This document shows, in pieces, positions 43,838 through 52,514 of a stretch of 64,000 nucleotides of DNA. The stretch comes from Sediminibacillus albus (lineage in GTDB: Bacteria; Bacillota; Bacilli; Bacillales; Amphibacillaceae): the NCBI RefSeq assembly GCF_900101125.1, contig NZ_FNFL01000001.1, forward strand, positions 1,144,194 through 1,208,193, in the 5' to 3' direction. The notes beneath the pieces were generated by a model. It was not told the origin of the DNA, did not search any database, and saw nothing but the letters and a program-made list of their open reading frames with translations. Position 1 is the first letter of the stretch, and each line of letters begins with the position of its first letter. The position numbers and the translations under genes are program-made.

Positions 43838-45136
43838 TTATTTAGACACTACTTCGACTTTCAATTCATCGTTTGTCTGTTCTTTTGCTTGAGCCATTCC
43901 TTTGTCGATATTCACCATTTTCAACAAAAGGATACCAGCGATAAAAAATATCAGTAATGAAATGATACCAAATCTGCTTGATCCTGTAACCTGCCCAACA
44001 AATCCAAATACAAATGGCCCAAAAACAGCTGCGAATTTGGAAGAAATACCATAAAAACCGAAAAATTCCGCATGTCGATCATCGGGAACCATCCTGCCGA
44101 AGATAGAGCGGCTTAACGCTTGGGCTCCTCCCTGTACTAATCCGACACAAATCGCAAGTAAATAAAAGTGCAGAGCAGTACTCATGAAAAACCCTAAAAT
44201 CACAATGCCAACATACGCATATAGTGTAACTGTCAAAGCCTTTTTCGCGGAAATTTTTCCAGCGATCCAGCCAAACATAAATGTAGAGGGAATGCCGACA
44301 AATTGAGTAATTAAAAGAGCGGTGATTAAGGAATTTGTGTCGATTCCAATATCTTTCCCATAGATGGTAGCCATTTTAATAATCGTCGAAATACCATCAT
44401 TATAAAGCCAAAATGCCAATAAAAAAATCAATAATTGCCGGAACTTCTTGATTTCTTTAAATGTATTGCCCACCCGTTTAAAACCTATCATTGCATAAGA
44501 CTGCGTTCGTTCCCGCTTGACCGGCTGCTCTTCCCGAATATTTTTGAAAAGCGGAATGGAAAAAATAAACCACCAGATACCAACTGTGGCAAATGCTACT
44601 TGACTTGCGGCAGCCTGATCCGGAATACCGAACCAATCGTGCTTAATTAGCATGATCACATTGGCTGCCAAAAGCAGCCCACCGCCAATATAACCATACG
44701 CATAGCCTCTAGTTGATATTTTATCAATATCCTCGCCTTTGGCCACTTCAGGTAAAAAAGCATCGTAGAAGACATTTCCACTTGAAAAACCAATCGTTCC
44801 TACAATCAGCAGAAGCGAGGCAAATAAGTAGTCCCCTTCTCCGACAAATGCCAGCAAAACACTGGCAATCATCCCCATGTAAGCAAAAAAACGAAGAAAC
44901 TTCTTCTTGGCAGCAGAATAATCACTGATCGCTCCTAATACCGGGGCCATTACGGCGACGATCAATACTGCAATCGACTGTGAATAAGCCCAATAGCTTG
45001 TCGCTGCATTTTCTTCAAGTCCTTTGGCGGCTACGTCGTAATAAAAGACAGGTAATATAGCAGCCATTATGGTTGTGGCAAAAGCGGAATTGGCCCAGTC
45101 ATACAGAAGCCAGCTTCTTACTGGTTTTCTTTCCAC
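43838..45136 (-). CDS. UMF1/Atg22-like MFS transporter
   Basis: A 432-residue MFS protein with 12 hydrophobic segments. The N-terminal motif SWLLYDWANSAFATTIMAAI is diagnostic for the UMF1 (Atg22-like) family, whose yeast relative exports amino acids from the vacuole; bacterial substrates are unknown. Other landmarks are GAISDYSAAKKKFL and GGAQALSRSIFGRMVP. The start is a GTG at 45136, 7 nt after GGGAGG; an in-frame ATG seven codons upstream lies before that site. Confidence 0.87.
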   Translation of the reverse strand: MERKPVRSWLLYDWANSAFATTIMAAILPVFYYDVAAKGLEENAATSYWAYSQSIAVLIVAVMAPVLGAISDYSAAKKKFLRFFAYMGMIASVLLAFVGEGDYLFASLLLIVGTIGFSSGNVFYDAFLPEVAKGEDIDKISTRGYAYGYIGGGLLLAANVIMLIKHDWFGIPDQAAASQVAFATVGIWWFIFSIPLFKNIREEQPVKRERTQSYAMIGFKRVGNTFKEIKKFRQLLIFLLAFWLYNDGISTIIKMATIYGKDIGIDTNSLITALLITQFVGIPSTFMFGWIAGKISAKKALTVTLYAYVGIVILGFFMSTALHFYLLAICVGLVQGGAQALSRSIFGRMVPDDRHAEFFGFYGISSKFAAVFGPFVFGFVGQVTGSSRFGIISLLIFFIAGILLLKMVNIDKGMAQAKEQTNDELKVEVVSK

Positions 45137-45522
45137 TCCCTTCCCTCCCTTTTCCATTAGTTAGTATAAGCATAACAAAAAAAACCCGCATTCATATTAA
45201 GATATTGTATTTTTTCCAACGTTCTTGCTTTAAACTTCTTGTTACTTCGTTAAATTAGCAATAAGTATCCAAGTAGATTATTACTGTATTATGCGTTTAT
45301 CATGGTTATATGCACAATTCCCGTTTTGTTGCTGGACAGCTTCCCTGTATTTTGGAAAAGGTGCATGAATTGCTGTTAGAGAGGGACCCTCCCAAAGTGG
45401 CTGTTTTCGGTCGTGCTTTTTTCTTTATTTGGATCCTCTACGGTTGGACACCCGCAGTTTTAAACAGTTCAACAGCGATAGAATAGAAAAGGCGTCCCGG
45501 CTGGCCGGGACGCCTTTGTGCA
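45137..45522. other. intergenic region UMF1 gene / carboxypeptidase gene
   Basis: 386 nt. It contains the carboxypeptidase terminator at 45488-45517. A 58-codon open frame (45310-45486, plus strand) has no ribosome binding site, its end is the terminator flank, and it resembles nothing I know; I do not call it. The rest holds nothing I can identify. Confidence 0.5.
45488..45517 (-). terminator. intrinsic terminator of the carboxypeptidase gene
   Basis: AAAGGCGTCCCGGC/GCCGGGACGCCTTT, 14 bp, GC-rich, followed on the minus strand by TCTATTC. Confidence 0.85.
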
Positions 45523-46341
45523 TCAATCGAAGTATTCCTCTAACGTGATATCTTGATTATATATTTCTTCAGCAATATCCTTACCTACGTAACGAAGATG
45601 CCAAGGCTCGTAGCTATATCCAGTAATATCGCTCTTTCCTTCTGGATAACGGATAATAAAACCATAATTATGGGCATTGTCTGCCAGCCATTGTCCCTCA
45701 TCTGTTTGTTTGAATGTCTGCTCTAATGCAAAGGCAACTTCTGCAGATGTTACATCCATGGCAAGGCCAGTTTGGTGCTCACTGGTGCCTGGCCGGGCAG
45801 AAAACTTATCCGCCTCTTCCTGACCCCTGCTCTCGACATTTTGCTGGTATATTTGCTTCTGGCGTTCATAAGAGCGGTAGCCAGAGGCAGCAACCAAATC
45901 CAAGCCAGCCTGCTCTGCGCCACGGAATAAATCTTCCAAAGCAGAAGCTGCTGTTTCACGCATATATCTTTTCTCCAAATCCTCTTCAAAATAAAACGGT
46001 ACATCAGGAGCAGTTAAATCTGGCGGTTCATATCCATCCGGCAATTTACGCTGTTTATTAACAAGAACTTGCAGGCTTTCTGGATTATCAACAGTTACGA
46101 TTCCTTCCTTGCCCTCATCGTTCTCATCTTCAGATTCTCCCGACTTATCGGTTTCCTTATTTTCATTTTCGCCATCCTCATCCTGTCCTTCGCCTTCTTT
46201 CGGATCCTGGCTGGCTTGCTGCTTATCATCCAATTCTGTTTCACTTCCCTGATTATCCGAACCAGACTTTGGTTCGTCCTCTTGGCAGCCGAGTAACCCT
46301 GCACTTATGATGGTTATTATTAATAATGCTTTTAACTTCAT
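45523..46341 (-). CDS. D-alanyl-D-alanine carboxypeptidase, VanY/M15B-type lipoprotein
   Basis: A 272-residue precursor with a lipoprotein signal (lipobox LLGC, residues 16-19) and a 60-residue acidic, low-complexity linker rich in E, D, K, G and N. The M15B peptidase domain follows, with the zinc ligands in SEHQTGLAMDV (H and D) and EPWHLRYVG (H), and the general base E just before. It trims the terminal D-Ala of peptidoglycan stems outside the cell, like YodJ. The YRSYERQKQIY segment is typical. Confidence 0.92.
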   Translation of the reverse strand: MKLKALLIITIISAGLLGCQEDEPKSGSDNQGSETELDDKQQASQDPKEGEGQDEDGENENKETDKSGESEDENDEGKEGIVTVDNPESLQVLVNKQRKLPDGYEPPDLTAPDVPFYFEEDLEKRYMRETAASALEDLFRGAEQAGLDLVAASGYRSYERQKQIYQQNVESRGQEEADKFSARPGTSEHQTGLAMDVTSAEVAFALEQTFKQTDEGQWLADNAHNYGFIIRYPEGKSDITGYSYEPWHLRYVGKDIAEEIYNQDITLEEYFD

Positions 46342-46494
46342 GATTATCCCTTCGTTTCTTGTTGATTATAGCTCTCATCTATAAAGTGTAACATAATTTT
46401 TCGGATTTGGACGCTCTCGAAATATGGAAAATTAATGGATTGTCATTGCGATAAAGGCACCCCCATGAATGAAATAGATATCAAATAACAAAAA

Positions 46495-46521
46495 AATCCT
46501 TGCCAGGCAGCGGCAAGGATT
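46495..46521 (-). terminator. intrinsic terminator of the IDEAL-domain gene
   Basis: Perfect 10-bp stem AATCCTTGCC/GGCAAGGATT with a 7-nt loop, followed on the minus strand by TTTTTTG. Confidence 0.9.
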
Positions 46522-46538
46522 CCTATACTTTGTAACGG

Positions 46539-46781
46539 TTACTCCCTTACAAAAGATTGATATTGTTTACTTAAAGCAAGAAAGGCTTCTTTGTCACTAG
46601 CATCAATGGAATGGTTAATTTGAGCTTCTAAGTGTGATTTGTTCCAGTTAAAACATAATTCGTCGAGAAGTAATTTAGTCGCAAGCTTAATTTCATAGGA
46701 TATTTCACGTTTGGCTACGATTTTACTTTTCCTATTGGTTCCAAAAGCCTGTAATCTGTAATTGATCTTATGCTTTTTCAT
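46539..46781 (-). CDS. IDEAL-domain-like small protein
   Basis: An 80-residue basic protein. The C-terminal part, LLLDELCFNWNKSHLEAQI followed by IDASDKEAFLALSKQY, has the pattern of the IDEAL domain found in short Bacillaceae proteins such as YpiB. The N-terminal part is rich in K and R. The ATG at 46781 follows AAGGGGGCG by 6 nt; upstream in-frame starts have no such site. Function unknown; the domain call is from pattern memory. Confidence 0.65.
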   Translation of the reverse strand: MKKHKINYRLQAFGTNRKSKIVAKREISYEIKLATKLLLDELCFNWNKSHLEAQINHSIDASDKEAFLALSKQYQSFVRE

Positions 46782-46900
46782 GGAACACGCCCCCTTGTTC
46801 CTTTTTTTTATTATCCTAGAAAATGAGTAATAACGCAACAATTTTCTGAATATTTATTAAATAATTCCCTGGATTTCTTTTAACCAAACGTTTATCAGCC

Positions 46901-46944
46901 AAAAAAAGCTTGGTATGCTTTGATTTAGCAGCTACCAAGCTTTC
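46901..46944 (-). terminator. intrinsic terminator of the MFS gene
   Basis: AAAGCTTGGTA pairs with TACCAAGCTTT around a 17-nt loop that can itself pair (TGCT/AGCA); T-run on the minus strand. Confidence 0.82.
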
Positions 46945-46950
46945 TTAACT

Positions 46951-48189
46951 TTAGCCAGATTGATCTGCTTCCGGCCTGATTGCTTTAAATGAAAGCAACG
47001 CAGCGACAACAGCGAGGCTCGCCAACAAAACAACCATCCAAGTCAAGTCGACCTTCATCAGTAAGGCAATTACCGGCGGTCCTGCCGCCACCCCTAGATA
47101 TCGGGCTGAACTATAAATGCAAGTAATTGTCCCTCTTACCCCTTTATCTATGCTTTCCGTAATAAGGGCATCCAAACAAGGGAGACCCGCCCCAATTCCA
47201 ATACCGCAAATGAGAAATACCATCAGCAGATAAATAAATTGATCAGAAAAACGGACAGCAATTACTGCAAGGCCAGACAACAATATACCTGAAAAAGTAA
47301 TCCACTTCATTTTGACCAGGTCGTCTTTAATCACTCTCCCCGTAATATAGGACGCCAGGCACAATGCCGCTAATGGGCCGGCTAAATAAAAACCCTTTTT
47401 TATTCCTGTGAAGTGGTAATGGTCTTCTAAAACACTCGATAAATAAAAAAGAATTCCAAACAAGATAAACATTAAAATAGCTCCGATGGCAAACACGGCC
47501 GTCAGCCATCCTCCATGCTCTTGGAAAGCCTTTTTTGTGTTTGCCCGAAATTCTTTGAACTTAGGCCCCTTCTCATCATTCTTCGGTTTTTTTACCAATA
47601 AAAAAATTAGAACCATTGATATTAGACAAAAAACCGGGATAGCAAAAAAAGGGAGATACCAAATAACACCAGCAAGTATCGCTCCTAATATCGGGCTAAG
47701 TACTTTGCCGAACGTATTCGATGTTTCAATTAACCCGAGCGTAGAGCTGACATCTTCTTCTCTGCGGAACATATCTCCTACGAGGGGCAGTACAATAGGG
47801 GCAGTTCCAGAAGTGCCTATCCCCTGCAAAATTCTGCCCAGCAGGATAAACAGAAACGGGTCATCGATTTTCCAGGAAGCATATCCAGAAATCAGGCCGC
47901 CGACACCCACTACAGCAAGGGAGGGCAGGATAACAATCTTCCTTCCAAACCGGTCTGAAAGAAAACCGGCTAAAGGTATGAAAAAAATGGCAACAATAGA
48001 GTAAACAGTAATAATATAGCTTGATTGCAGTTTAGAGATATCCATCTCTTTCTCCATTAACGGCAATACTGGGATAAGCATAGAATTCCCTAACGTCATA
48101 ATAAGCGGTATAGATGCCAGAGAAACAATTGCCCACCTTTTTTCATGCACTTCACTTTCCTGATGGTGAGGTTGGTTGGTAGAATTCAT
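46951..48189 (-). CDS. MFS efflux transporter (DHA1 type)
   Basis: A 412-residue MFS protein with 12 hydrophobic helices. Motif A is GFLSDRFGRKIVIL between helices 2 and 3, and the fifth helix carries GKVLSPILGAIL, a motif C-like proton-antiporter signature. Similar to YfmO/YfiS-type exporters that confer copper or drug tolerance in relatives; the substrate is unknown. The N-terminal 20 residues are hydrophilic (NSTNQPHHQESEVHEKR). Adjacent genes give no functional hint. Confidence 0.87.
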   Translation of the reverse strand: MNSTNQPHHQESEVHEKRWAIVSLASIPLIMTLGNSMLIPVLPLMEKEMDISKLQSSYIITVYSIVAIFFIPLAGFLSDRFGRKIVILPSLAVVGVGGLISGYASWKIDDPFLFILLGRILQGIGTSGTAPIVLPLVGDMFRREEDVSSTLGLIETSNTFGKVLSPILGAILAGVIWYLPFFAIPVFCLISMVLIFLLVKKPKNDEKGPKFKEFRANTKKAFQEHGGWLTAVFAIGAILMFILFGILFYLSSVLEDHYHFTGIKKGFYLAGPLAALCLASYITGRVIKDDLVKMKWITFSGILLSGLAVIAVRFSDQFIYLLMVFLICGIGIGAGLPCLDALITESIDKGVRGTITCIYSSARYLGVAAGPPVIALLMKVDLTWMVVLLASLAVVAALLSFKAIRPEADQSG

Positions 48190-48279
48190 CAGTAGTATTC
48201 CTTTCTACATTTACTCTCCTTTCATGTTTTCCTATATAGTGACATTTCATGCAAAGATAAGATTGGACGCCTCCAACTA

Positions 48280-48320
48280 AAAAAACCCACCTCTCCTCGA
48301 TAAGGGGTGGGCTTTTTTTC
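48280..48320. terminator. bidirectional terminator before wrbA 3' end
   Basis: AACCCACC...GGGTGGGCTT hairpin with A-runs on the left and TTTTTTTC on the right; it ends wrbA on the minus strand. Confidence 0.75.
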
Positions 48321-48329
48321 TTTAGTGGA

Positions 48330-48929
48330 TCAGTTTTGGGCGATCTTTTTGGTTACCTCTACCGTTCTTTTAGCCTGATGCTTGACGGCAGCTTCTACGT
48401 CCTCAACCATATTTCCGTCTTGATCGACACTGACACTGATACCATATGGGTTTCCTCCCGCTGCAAACGTAACAGGATCGGTATAGCCTGGTCCGACGAT
48501 AATAGCTCCCCAGTGGAACATTGTAGTGTACAGGTTCAATGTAGTGGCTTCCTGACCGCCGTGGGCGTTTTGTGCGGAAGTCATAGCACTGACAACTTTG
48601 TTGACCAATTTTCCTTCCGCCCATAACCCCCCAGCTGAATCGATGAATTGCTTCGCTTGTGCTGGCACATTACCGAAACGGGTCGGTACACTGAAAATGA
48701 ATCCATCAGCCCAATCGAGATCATCGTTAGTAGCCTCAGGAACATCTTTGGTTGCCTCATAGTGGGCTTTCCAAGCCGGATTTTGAGCAATTGCTTCTTC
48801 AGGTGCCAACTCTTTGATTTTACGTACTCTTACTTCTGCACCTGCATCCTTTGCTGCAGCTTCTGCCCATTGTGCAAGTTGATAATTGGTGCCAGTCGAA
48901 CTATAATAAAAAATTCCCAGTTTCACCAT
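48330..48929 (-). CDS. wrbA: NAD(P)H:quinone oxidoreductase, WrbA type
   Basis: A 199-residue flavodoxin-fold quinone reductase of the WrbA (type IV) family that reduces quinones by two electrons with FMN, limiting redox cycling. The FMN phosphate loop IFYYSSTGTNYQLA is at the N-terminus, with the later FSVPTRFGNVPAQAKQFID and SAQNAHGGQEATTLN segments. Full length. The start ATG follows AAAGGAGC. A perfect inverted repeat 76 nt upstream (49005-49024) is a candidate operator. The gene is monocistronic. Confidence 0.94.
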   Translation of the reverse strand: MVKLGIFYYSSTGTNYQLAQWAEAAAKDAGAEVRVRKIKELAPEEAIAQNPAWKAHYEATKDVPEATNDDLDWADGFIFSVPTRFGNVPAQAKQFIDSAGGLWAEGKLVNKVVSAMTSAQNAHGGQEATTLNLYTTMFHWGAIIVGPGYTDPVTFAAGGNPYGISVSVDQDGNMVEDVEAAVKHQAKRTVEVTKKIAQN

Positions 48930-49004
48930 GTTAATGCTCCTTTCTTTATGTTAAAAAATATTATTCTCTTTATAAAAGAGAGTATGCACGTATATCTATT
49001 CCCG

Positions 49005-49024
49005 GGCTTACTTTGTAGTAAGCC
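49005..49024. promoter_or_regulatory. candidate operator upstream of wrbA
   Basis: GGCTTACT-TTGT-AGTAAGCC: a perfect 8-bp inverted repeat with a 4-nt spacer. The TTACT...AGTAA core resembles operators of DUF24/MarR-type redox regulators (such as YodB/CatR) that govern quinone reductases. A second inverted repeat TCTCTTT-ATA-AAAGAGA is at 48965-48981. Confidence 0.45.
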
Positions 49025-49101
49025 TCTAATTTGTACTATCCATGTTCAAATACAGTCTGACTCCTCAAGGTCATCAGTGGGGTTACCAGCCTTTGGAATA
49101 A

Positions 49102-49133
49102 AAAAGAGGCGAGCCGATGCTCTGCCTCTTTTA
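49102..49133 (-). terminator. intrinsic terminator of the 70-aa gene
   Basis: AAAAGAGGC/GCCTCTTTT around GAGCCGATGCTCT, itself partly paired (GAGC/GCTC); T-run on the minus strand. Confidence 0.85.
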
Positions 49134-49139
49134 TGCTTT

Positions 49140-49352
49140 CTATACTACTTTACTGTAGGATGGAAAAGTCCAGTAACAATCTCCCCATCCTCTTTGGACA
49201 GCCAATTCGTCAAAAGTGGCAGCCTGACTGTTATAAAAGTTAATGATTGCTTCTTCTACTGTTTCTTGGTTGGGATTATAGGAGAGTAATATTGGTTTGG
49301 AGAAGCGCATCCCATCTACCGAACCCTCAATAATAATCGTTTCACGATACAT
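49140..49352 (-). CDS. hypothetical 70-aa protein
   Basis: A 70-residue protein, acidic, without a signal or membrane helix, with the sequence pattern ETIIIEGSVDGMRFSKPI and a tail RGWGDCYWTFPSYSKVV. The ribosome binding site AAGGGAG lies 7 nt before the ATG and a terminator follows. I do not recognise the family; the alternation of hydrophobic residues suggests a small beta-rich or alpha/beta domain. Confidence 0.65.
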   Translation of the reverse strand: MYRETIIIEGSVDGMRFSKPILLSYNPNQETVEEAIINFYNSQAATFDELAVQRGWGDCYWTFPSYSKVV

Positions 49353-49607
49353 GCTCTCACTCCCTTAATATAATAAAAACTATAATGATGAATGCTTAGT
49401 ATTTCTTTACCCGATTTTGCACAAAATTAATCCTATGCAAGCAAATACATGGTCGTTGAACCTTTATTTACATTTCAGTAATGAAAAAAAGTTGAATGCC
49501 GGCAATTTTGGTGCCTACATCAAGTTTTGTTTCTCTAGACTTATTGAAGTTTTGTTTGGTAAGCTATGTTTGCTGGAAAAGCCTAAGAAGCGGAGGCAAA
49601 AATAGAC

Positions 49608-50486
49608 ATGGGTCAATATGAAAATTTAAAAAGAGGAGAACGAGGTGCATGGATCAGCATTACTGCTTATCTAATCCTGGCTCTTGCTAAATTAATCATT
49701 GCATCTGTCGGAAGCTCTGATGCCTTAAGGGCTGACGGATTGAATAATACAACGGATGTCGTTGCATCTATCGCCGTATTAATCGGACTGCGGATTTCAA
49801 GAAAACCTCCGGATGAAGACCACCATTACGGGCATTTCCGTGCAGAAACAATTGCCTCGCTTGTAGCTGCTTTTATTATGGTTACTGTCGGCTTTCAAGT
49901 AATCTTGAATACCTTTCAAAAAATTATAGAAAATACCCACTCACAGCCAAGCATGCTCACAGCCTGGACTGCAATCGGCAGTGCTGTGATTATGCTGGCA
50001 GTCTATCGATTTAATTTAAATCTTTCCAAGAAGGTAAAGAGTTCATCCCTGTATGCGGCTGCCCAGGATAATAAATCTGACGCCTTAGTAAGTATCGGAG
50101 CGTTTACCGGTATTGTCGGCGCCCAATTCGGGGCATTCTGGCTCGATCCGGTTGCTGGGTTGATTGTTGGGCTGATTATTTGCAAGACAGCCTGGAACAT
50201 CTTTCGCGATGCTACTCATACATTAACGGATGGCTTTGATAAAGAGGAGTTAATGCAAATCAAAGACAGTATCGCAAGCGACGAAGAAGTGGAAGAAGTT
50301 AAAGATATAAAAGGACGGTTACACGGTAACCAAACCCTCGTAGAGGTCACGATTTATGTGAATCCAAGGCTTGATGTAAAAGAAAGCCATGAAATTACCG
50401 TTCGTATTGAAAACCTGTTAGAAGAGGAGCATGACATTCAGCATGCCCATATTCATATCGAGCCTGCCCCACCCCAACCTTTATAG
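49608..50486 (+). CDS. cation diffusion facilitator transporter
   Basis: A 292-residue CDF metal/proton antiporter, probably exporting zinc, iron or manganese from the cytosol. Six membrane helices; metal-site residues are seen in ADGLNNTTDVVAS (helix 2), DEDHHYGHFRAE (His/Asp-rich loop) and DNKSDALVS (helix 5). The C-terminal cytosolic domain (about residues 205-290) has the ferredoxin-like fold ending HIQHAHIHIEPAPP. Start ATG at 49608 lacks a strong ribosome binding site (GGAGGCAAAAATAGAC upstream is acceptable). A terminator follows. Confidence 0.9.
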   Translation: MGQYENLKRGERGAWISITAYLILALAKLIIASVGSSDALRADGLNNTTDVVASIAVLIGLRISRKPPDEDHHYGHFRAETIASLVAAFIMVTVGFQVILNTFQKIIENTHSQPSMLTAWTAIGSAVIMLAVYRFNLNLSKKVKSSSLYAAAQDNKSDALVSIGAFTGIVGAQFGAFWLDPVAGLIVGLIICKTAWNIFRDATHTLTDGFDKEELMQIKDSIASDEEVEEVKDIKGRLHGNQTLVEVTIYVNPRLDVKESHEITVRIENLLEEEHDIQHAHIHIEPAPPQPL

Positions 50487-50496
50487 TTTCATAAAC

Positions 50497-50538
50497 AACG
50501 ACCAGGCAGTACCATTGACTGTCTGGTCGTTTATTTTA
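50497..50538 (+). terminator. intrinsic terminator of the CDF gene
   Basis: AACGACCAGGCAGT pairs with ACTGTCTGGTCGTT (one mismatch) around ACCATTG, then TTATTTT. Confidence 0.85.
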
Positions 50539-50561
50539 TGTTTCCTGCGCTATATTATTGT

Positions 50562-51104
50562 TTATTTATGTCGCAGTTTTTCAGCTAATTCTTCAATGCT
50601 TTTCCATCCATAGGCTGACTCTTGATATGTACCTTCTCCGATAGTGGTCTCTTCCTTGTCAATCTGGCGTGCCCCATGCTTGGCATAAAAGTTGCTGGAA
50701 GGATTTCGCGTCAGTACCCACACGAGCATCGATTGATATCCCTCCCTGACCATTTCTTCTGTAAAAGCAGCAAGCATTTTAGAGCCGATCCCCTGCCTTT
50801 GATAGGAAGGGAGCAAATAAATAGCGTATATCTCACCATCGTAACCGAACCGTTTCGTCCGTTCCTTTCCCCCTGATACGAAGCCAATAATTTCTCCGTC
50901 CGCTTCTTTTTCAACAACGAGCGCCGGCTGGCCAGTCTGGGGCATCTTCAATATTGTTTCCCAAAGCGCTTTCCGGTTTTCGTAAGTAATATTGGACATA
51001 TCCTTTTCATTAATTAACTCGGAATAGGTCGTTTTCCAACTGTTGACATGGACATTAGCAATTTTTTCAGCATCGGTTAAATCGGCTTTTCTAATCTGAA
51101 ACAA
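50562..51104 (-). CDS. GNAT-family N-acetyltransferase
   Basis: A 180-residue GNAT acetyltransferase. The acetyl-CoA binding signature is YLLPSYQRQGIGSKMLAA, and the C-terminal WVLTRNPSSNFYAKHGARQI matches the last strand-helix pair. Substrate unknown; relatives acetylate amines, small toxins or protein N-termini. It lies 25 nt after azlD on the same strand and may be co-transcribed with azlCD. Start ATG follows GAGGGGGAGAAGC. Confidence 0.85.
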   Translation of the reverse strand: MFQIRKADLTDAEKIANVHVNSWKTTYSELINEKDMSNITYENRKALWETILKMPQTGQPALVVEKEADGEIIGFVSGGKERTKRFGYDGEIYAIYLLPSYQRQGIGSKMLAAFTEEMVREGYQSMLVWVLTRNPSSNFYAKHGARQIDKEETTIGEGTYQESAYGWKSIEELAEKLRHK

Positions 51105-51129
51105 TGCTTCTCCCCCTCGGTTGTGATAA

Positions 51130-51423
51130 TTAAATTGTTAGTAAAAAAACAGCGGCAATAGCTCCAAGGACGACCAGGATAATATTTAACCCACATAAGG
51201 CTAAAATGACTGCAACTGCTCCTCCCAGCAGGCCGATATGCGGTTCATCCGGTTTGACGGAAAGAATTCCAGGAAATATCAACGCACCCAGAGCTGCATA
51301 AGGGATAGCATTCAGCCAGCTGTTCATCCATTCTGGAAAATGTAATTTGTCGACGATATAAGCAGGGATGACCCTCGGAATCATGGTAACAAGCGACATA
51401 CCAACGATAATCAATAAAATCAC
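51130..51423 (-). CDS. azlD: AzlD-family branched-chain amino acid transport protein
   Basis: A 97-residue membrane protein with about four short hydrophobic helices and the AzlD pattern MIPRVIPAYIVDKLHFPEWM. AzlC and AzlD form a complex exporting branched-chain amino acids or analogues. Its start overlaps the azlC stop by 4 nt, so translation is coupled. Confidence 0.9.
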   Translation of the reverse strand: MILLIIVGMSLVTMIPRVIPAYIVDKLHFPEWMNSWLNAIPYAALGALIFPGILSVKPDEPHIGLLGGAVAVILALCGLNIILVVLGAIAAVFLLTI

Positions 51424-52148
51424 TGTTCTCCCCCTTTCAGGAAATAAATCCCGCTTAAGCCACCGACAAGGGTGCCGGTAACAATTGCCCAGCCATTACT
51501 TACAAACTGACTGCAAATAAAATTAATTAACATAGCAAGAACTGCAATCAGCCCCACTTTAACTTCTTTTTTAACGCTTGGCAGCAGTAAGCCGATAAAC
51601 ATGGCATATAAGGCAATCCCCATGCTTTGGCTCAATGCTTCGGGAATAATATCACCGATGATTCCCCCTAAAAAGGAACCACCAACCCAGGAAGCATAAG
51701 CAGTCAGCATTAAAGCGGCGTAAAAGTACATTCCTTTCTCTTGTTTTGCTTCATTAGGATGCAAGGAAGCAACAGAAAACGTTTCATCAGTCAACCCTAA
51801 CGAAAGAGGGACTTTCCACCCTACGCCGAATTCCCGAATCCTATTCATAAACGAAAAACTCATGACAAAATGGCGGAAATTAAGGACGAATGTAGCAATA
51901 ATAATTTCAGCCGCCCCTGCGCTGATGGCAATCATGTTAGCACCCATAAACTGGCTTGCTCCTGCGAAAACCAGCACACTCATCAGCGTTATTTCCCAGA
52001 CAGCCATGCCAGCCTGTTTTGCTAAGACTCCATATGTCAGAGCAATTGGCAAGTATCCTAACATAATTGGAAAACCCTTAGAAATGCCTCTTTTAATCAT
52101 ATAAAGGCGGACAGACACTTGTTCCTTCTCCATTGCTTTGGATGTCAT
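51420..52148 (-). CDS. azlC: AzlC-family branched-chain amino acid exporter subunit
   Basis: A 242-residue membrane protein with five or more helices; the family pattern GYLPIALTYGVLAKQAG and FAGASQFMGANMIA in the first half and LGLTDETFSVAS in the middle are present. It begins the azlC-azlD-(GNAT) unit, divergent from the T-box/nhaC unit. The ATG at 52148 follows AGGAGTGAG with a long spacer; an alternative ATG lies five codons on. Substrate is assumed from the family. Confidence 0.9.
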   Translation of the reverse strand: MTSKAMEKEQVSVRLYMIKRGISKGFPIMLGYLPIALTYGVLAKQAGMAVWEITLMSVLVFAGASQFMGANMIAISAGAAEIIIATFVLNFRHFVMSFSFMNRIREFGVGWKVPLSLGLTDETFSVASLHPNEAKQEKGMYFYAALMLTAYASWVGGSFLGGIIGDIIPEALSQSMGIALYAMFIGLLLPSVKKEVKVGLIAVLAMLINFICSQFVSNGWAIVTGTLVGGLSGIYFLKGGEQ

Positions 52149-52229
52149 AGGGATATGCTCACTCCTGCTATTTTCATTTAAAAAAATGTATTGGTAAAAA
52201 AAGAGATTACTATATTTATCTCATAGTTA

Positions 52230-52259
52230 TTGACAGCGTGACAAGCTTTATTGTATTAT
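52230..52259 (+). promoter_or_regulatory. SigA promoter of the T-box/nhaC unit
   Basis: TTGACA (52230-52235), 18 nt, TATTAT (52254-52259); the start of transcription would be near 52266, just ahead of the T-box. Confidence 0.7.
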
Positions 52260-52284
52260 TCACGGAAACACATTGCTAATAATT

Positions 52285-52476
52285 AATCGCAGATTTCAAA
52301 GTAGACTCTTTGCCGTGCAGTTGTTAGAGACCGGATGGCTGGTGAAAATCCGGGCAGGACAGAGTTGAATTACAAAATCGGTTCAGGCGATTCATGTTGA
52401 GTTGGATGAATTTCATCAATTAGGGTGGTACCGCGGAGTCAAACTTCGTCCCTTTCAGGGATGGAGTTTTTTTGTA
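52285..52476 (+). promoter_or_regulatory. T-box riboswitch, tyrosine specifier
   Basis: Stem I contains the distal loop region AGAGACCGG...GGTGAAAATCCGG, the specifier segment GAAT-TAC-A with the Tyr codon TAC at 52371-52373, and a closing helix GATTT/AAATC. The universal antiterminator segment AGGGTGGTACCGCGG is at 52422-52436. The terminator hairpin AACTTCGTCCC/AGGGATGGAGTT with a T-run is at 52442-52475. Uncharged tRNA-Tyr would stabilise the antiterminator and turn on the NhaC-type gene. Confidence 0.92.
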
Positions 52477-52514
52477 TCTTATTTTAAATATTTTGTAAGG
52501 AAAGGAGCATTTCC

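Noticed and set aside
45310..45486. 58-codon open frame between the UMF1-type and carboxypeptidase genes
   Set aside because: No ribosome binding site, no recognisable family, and its 3' end runs into the flank of a terminator.
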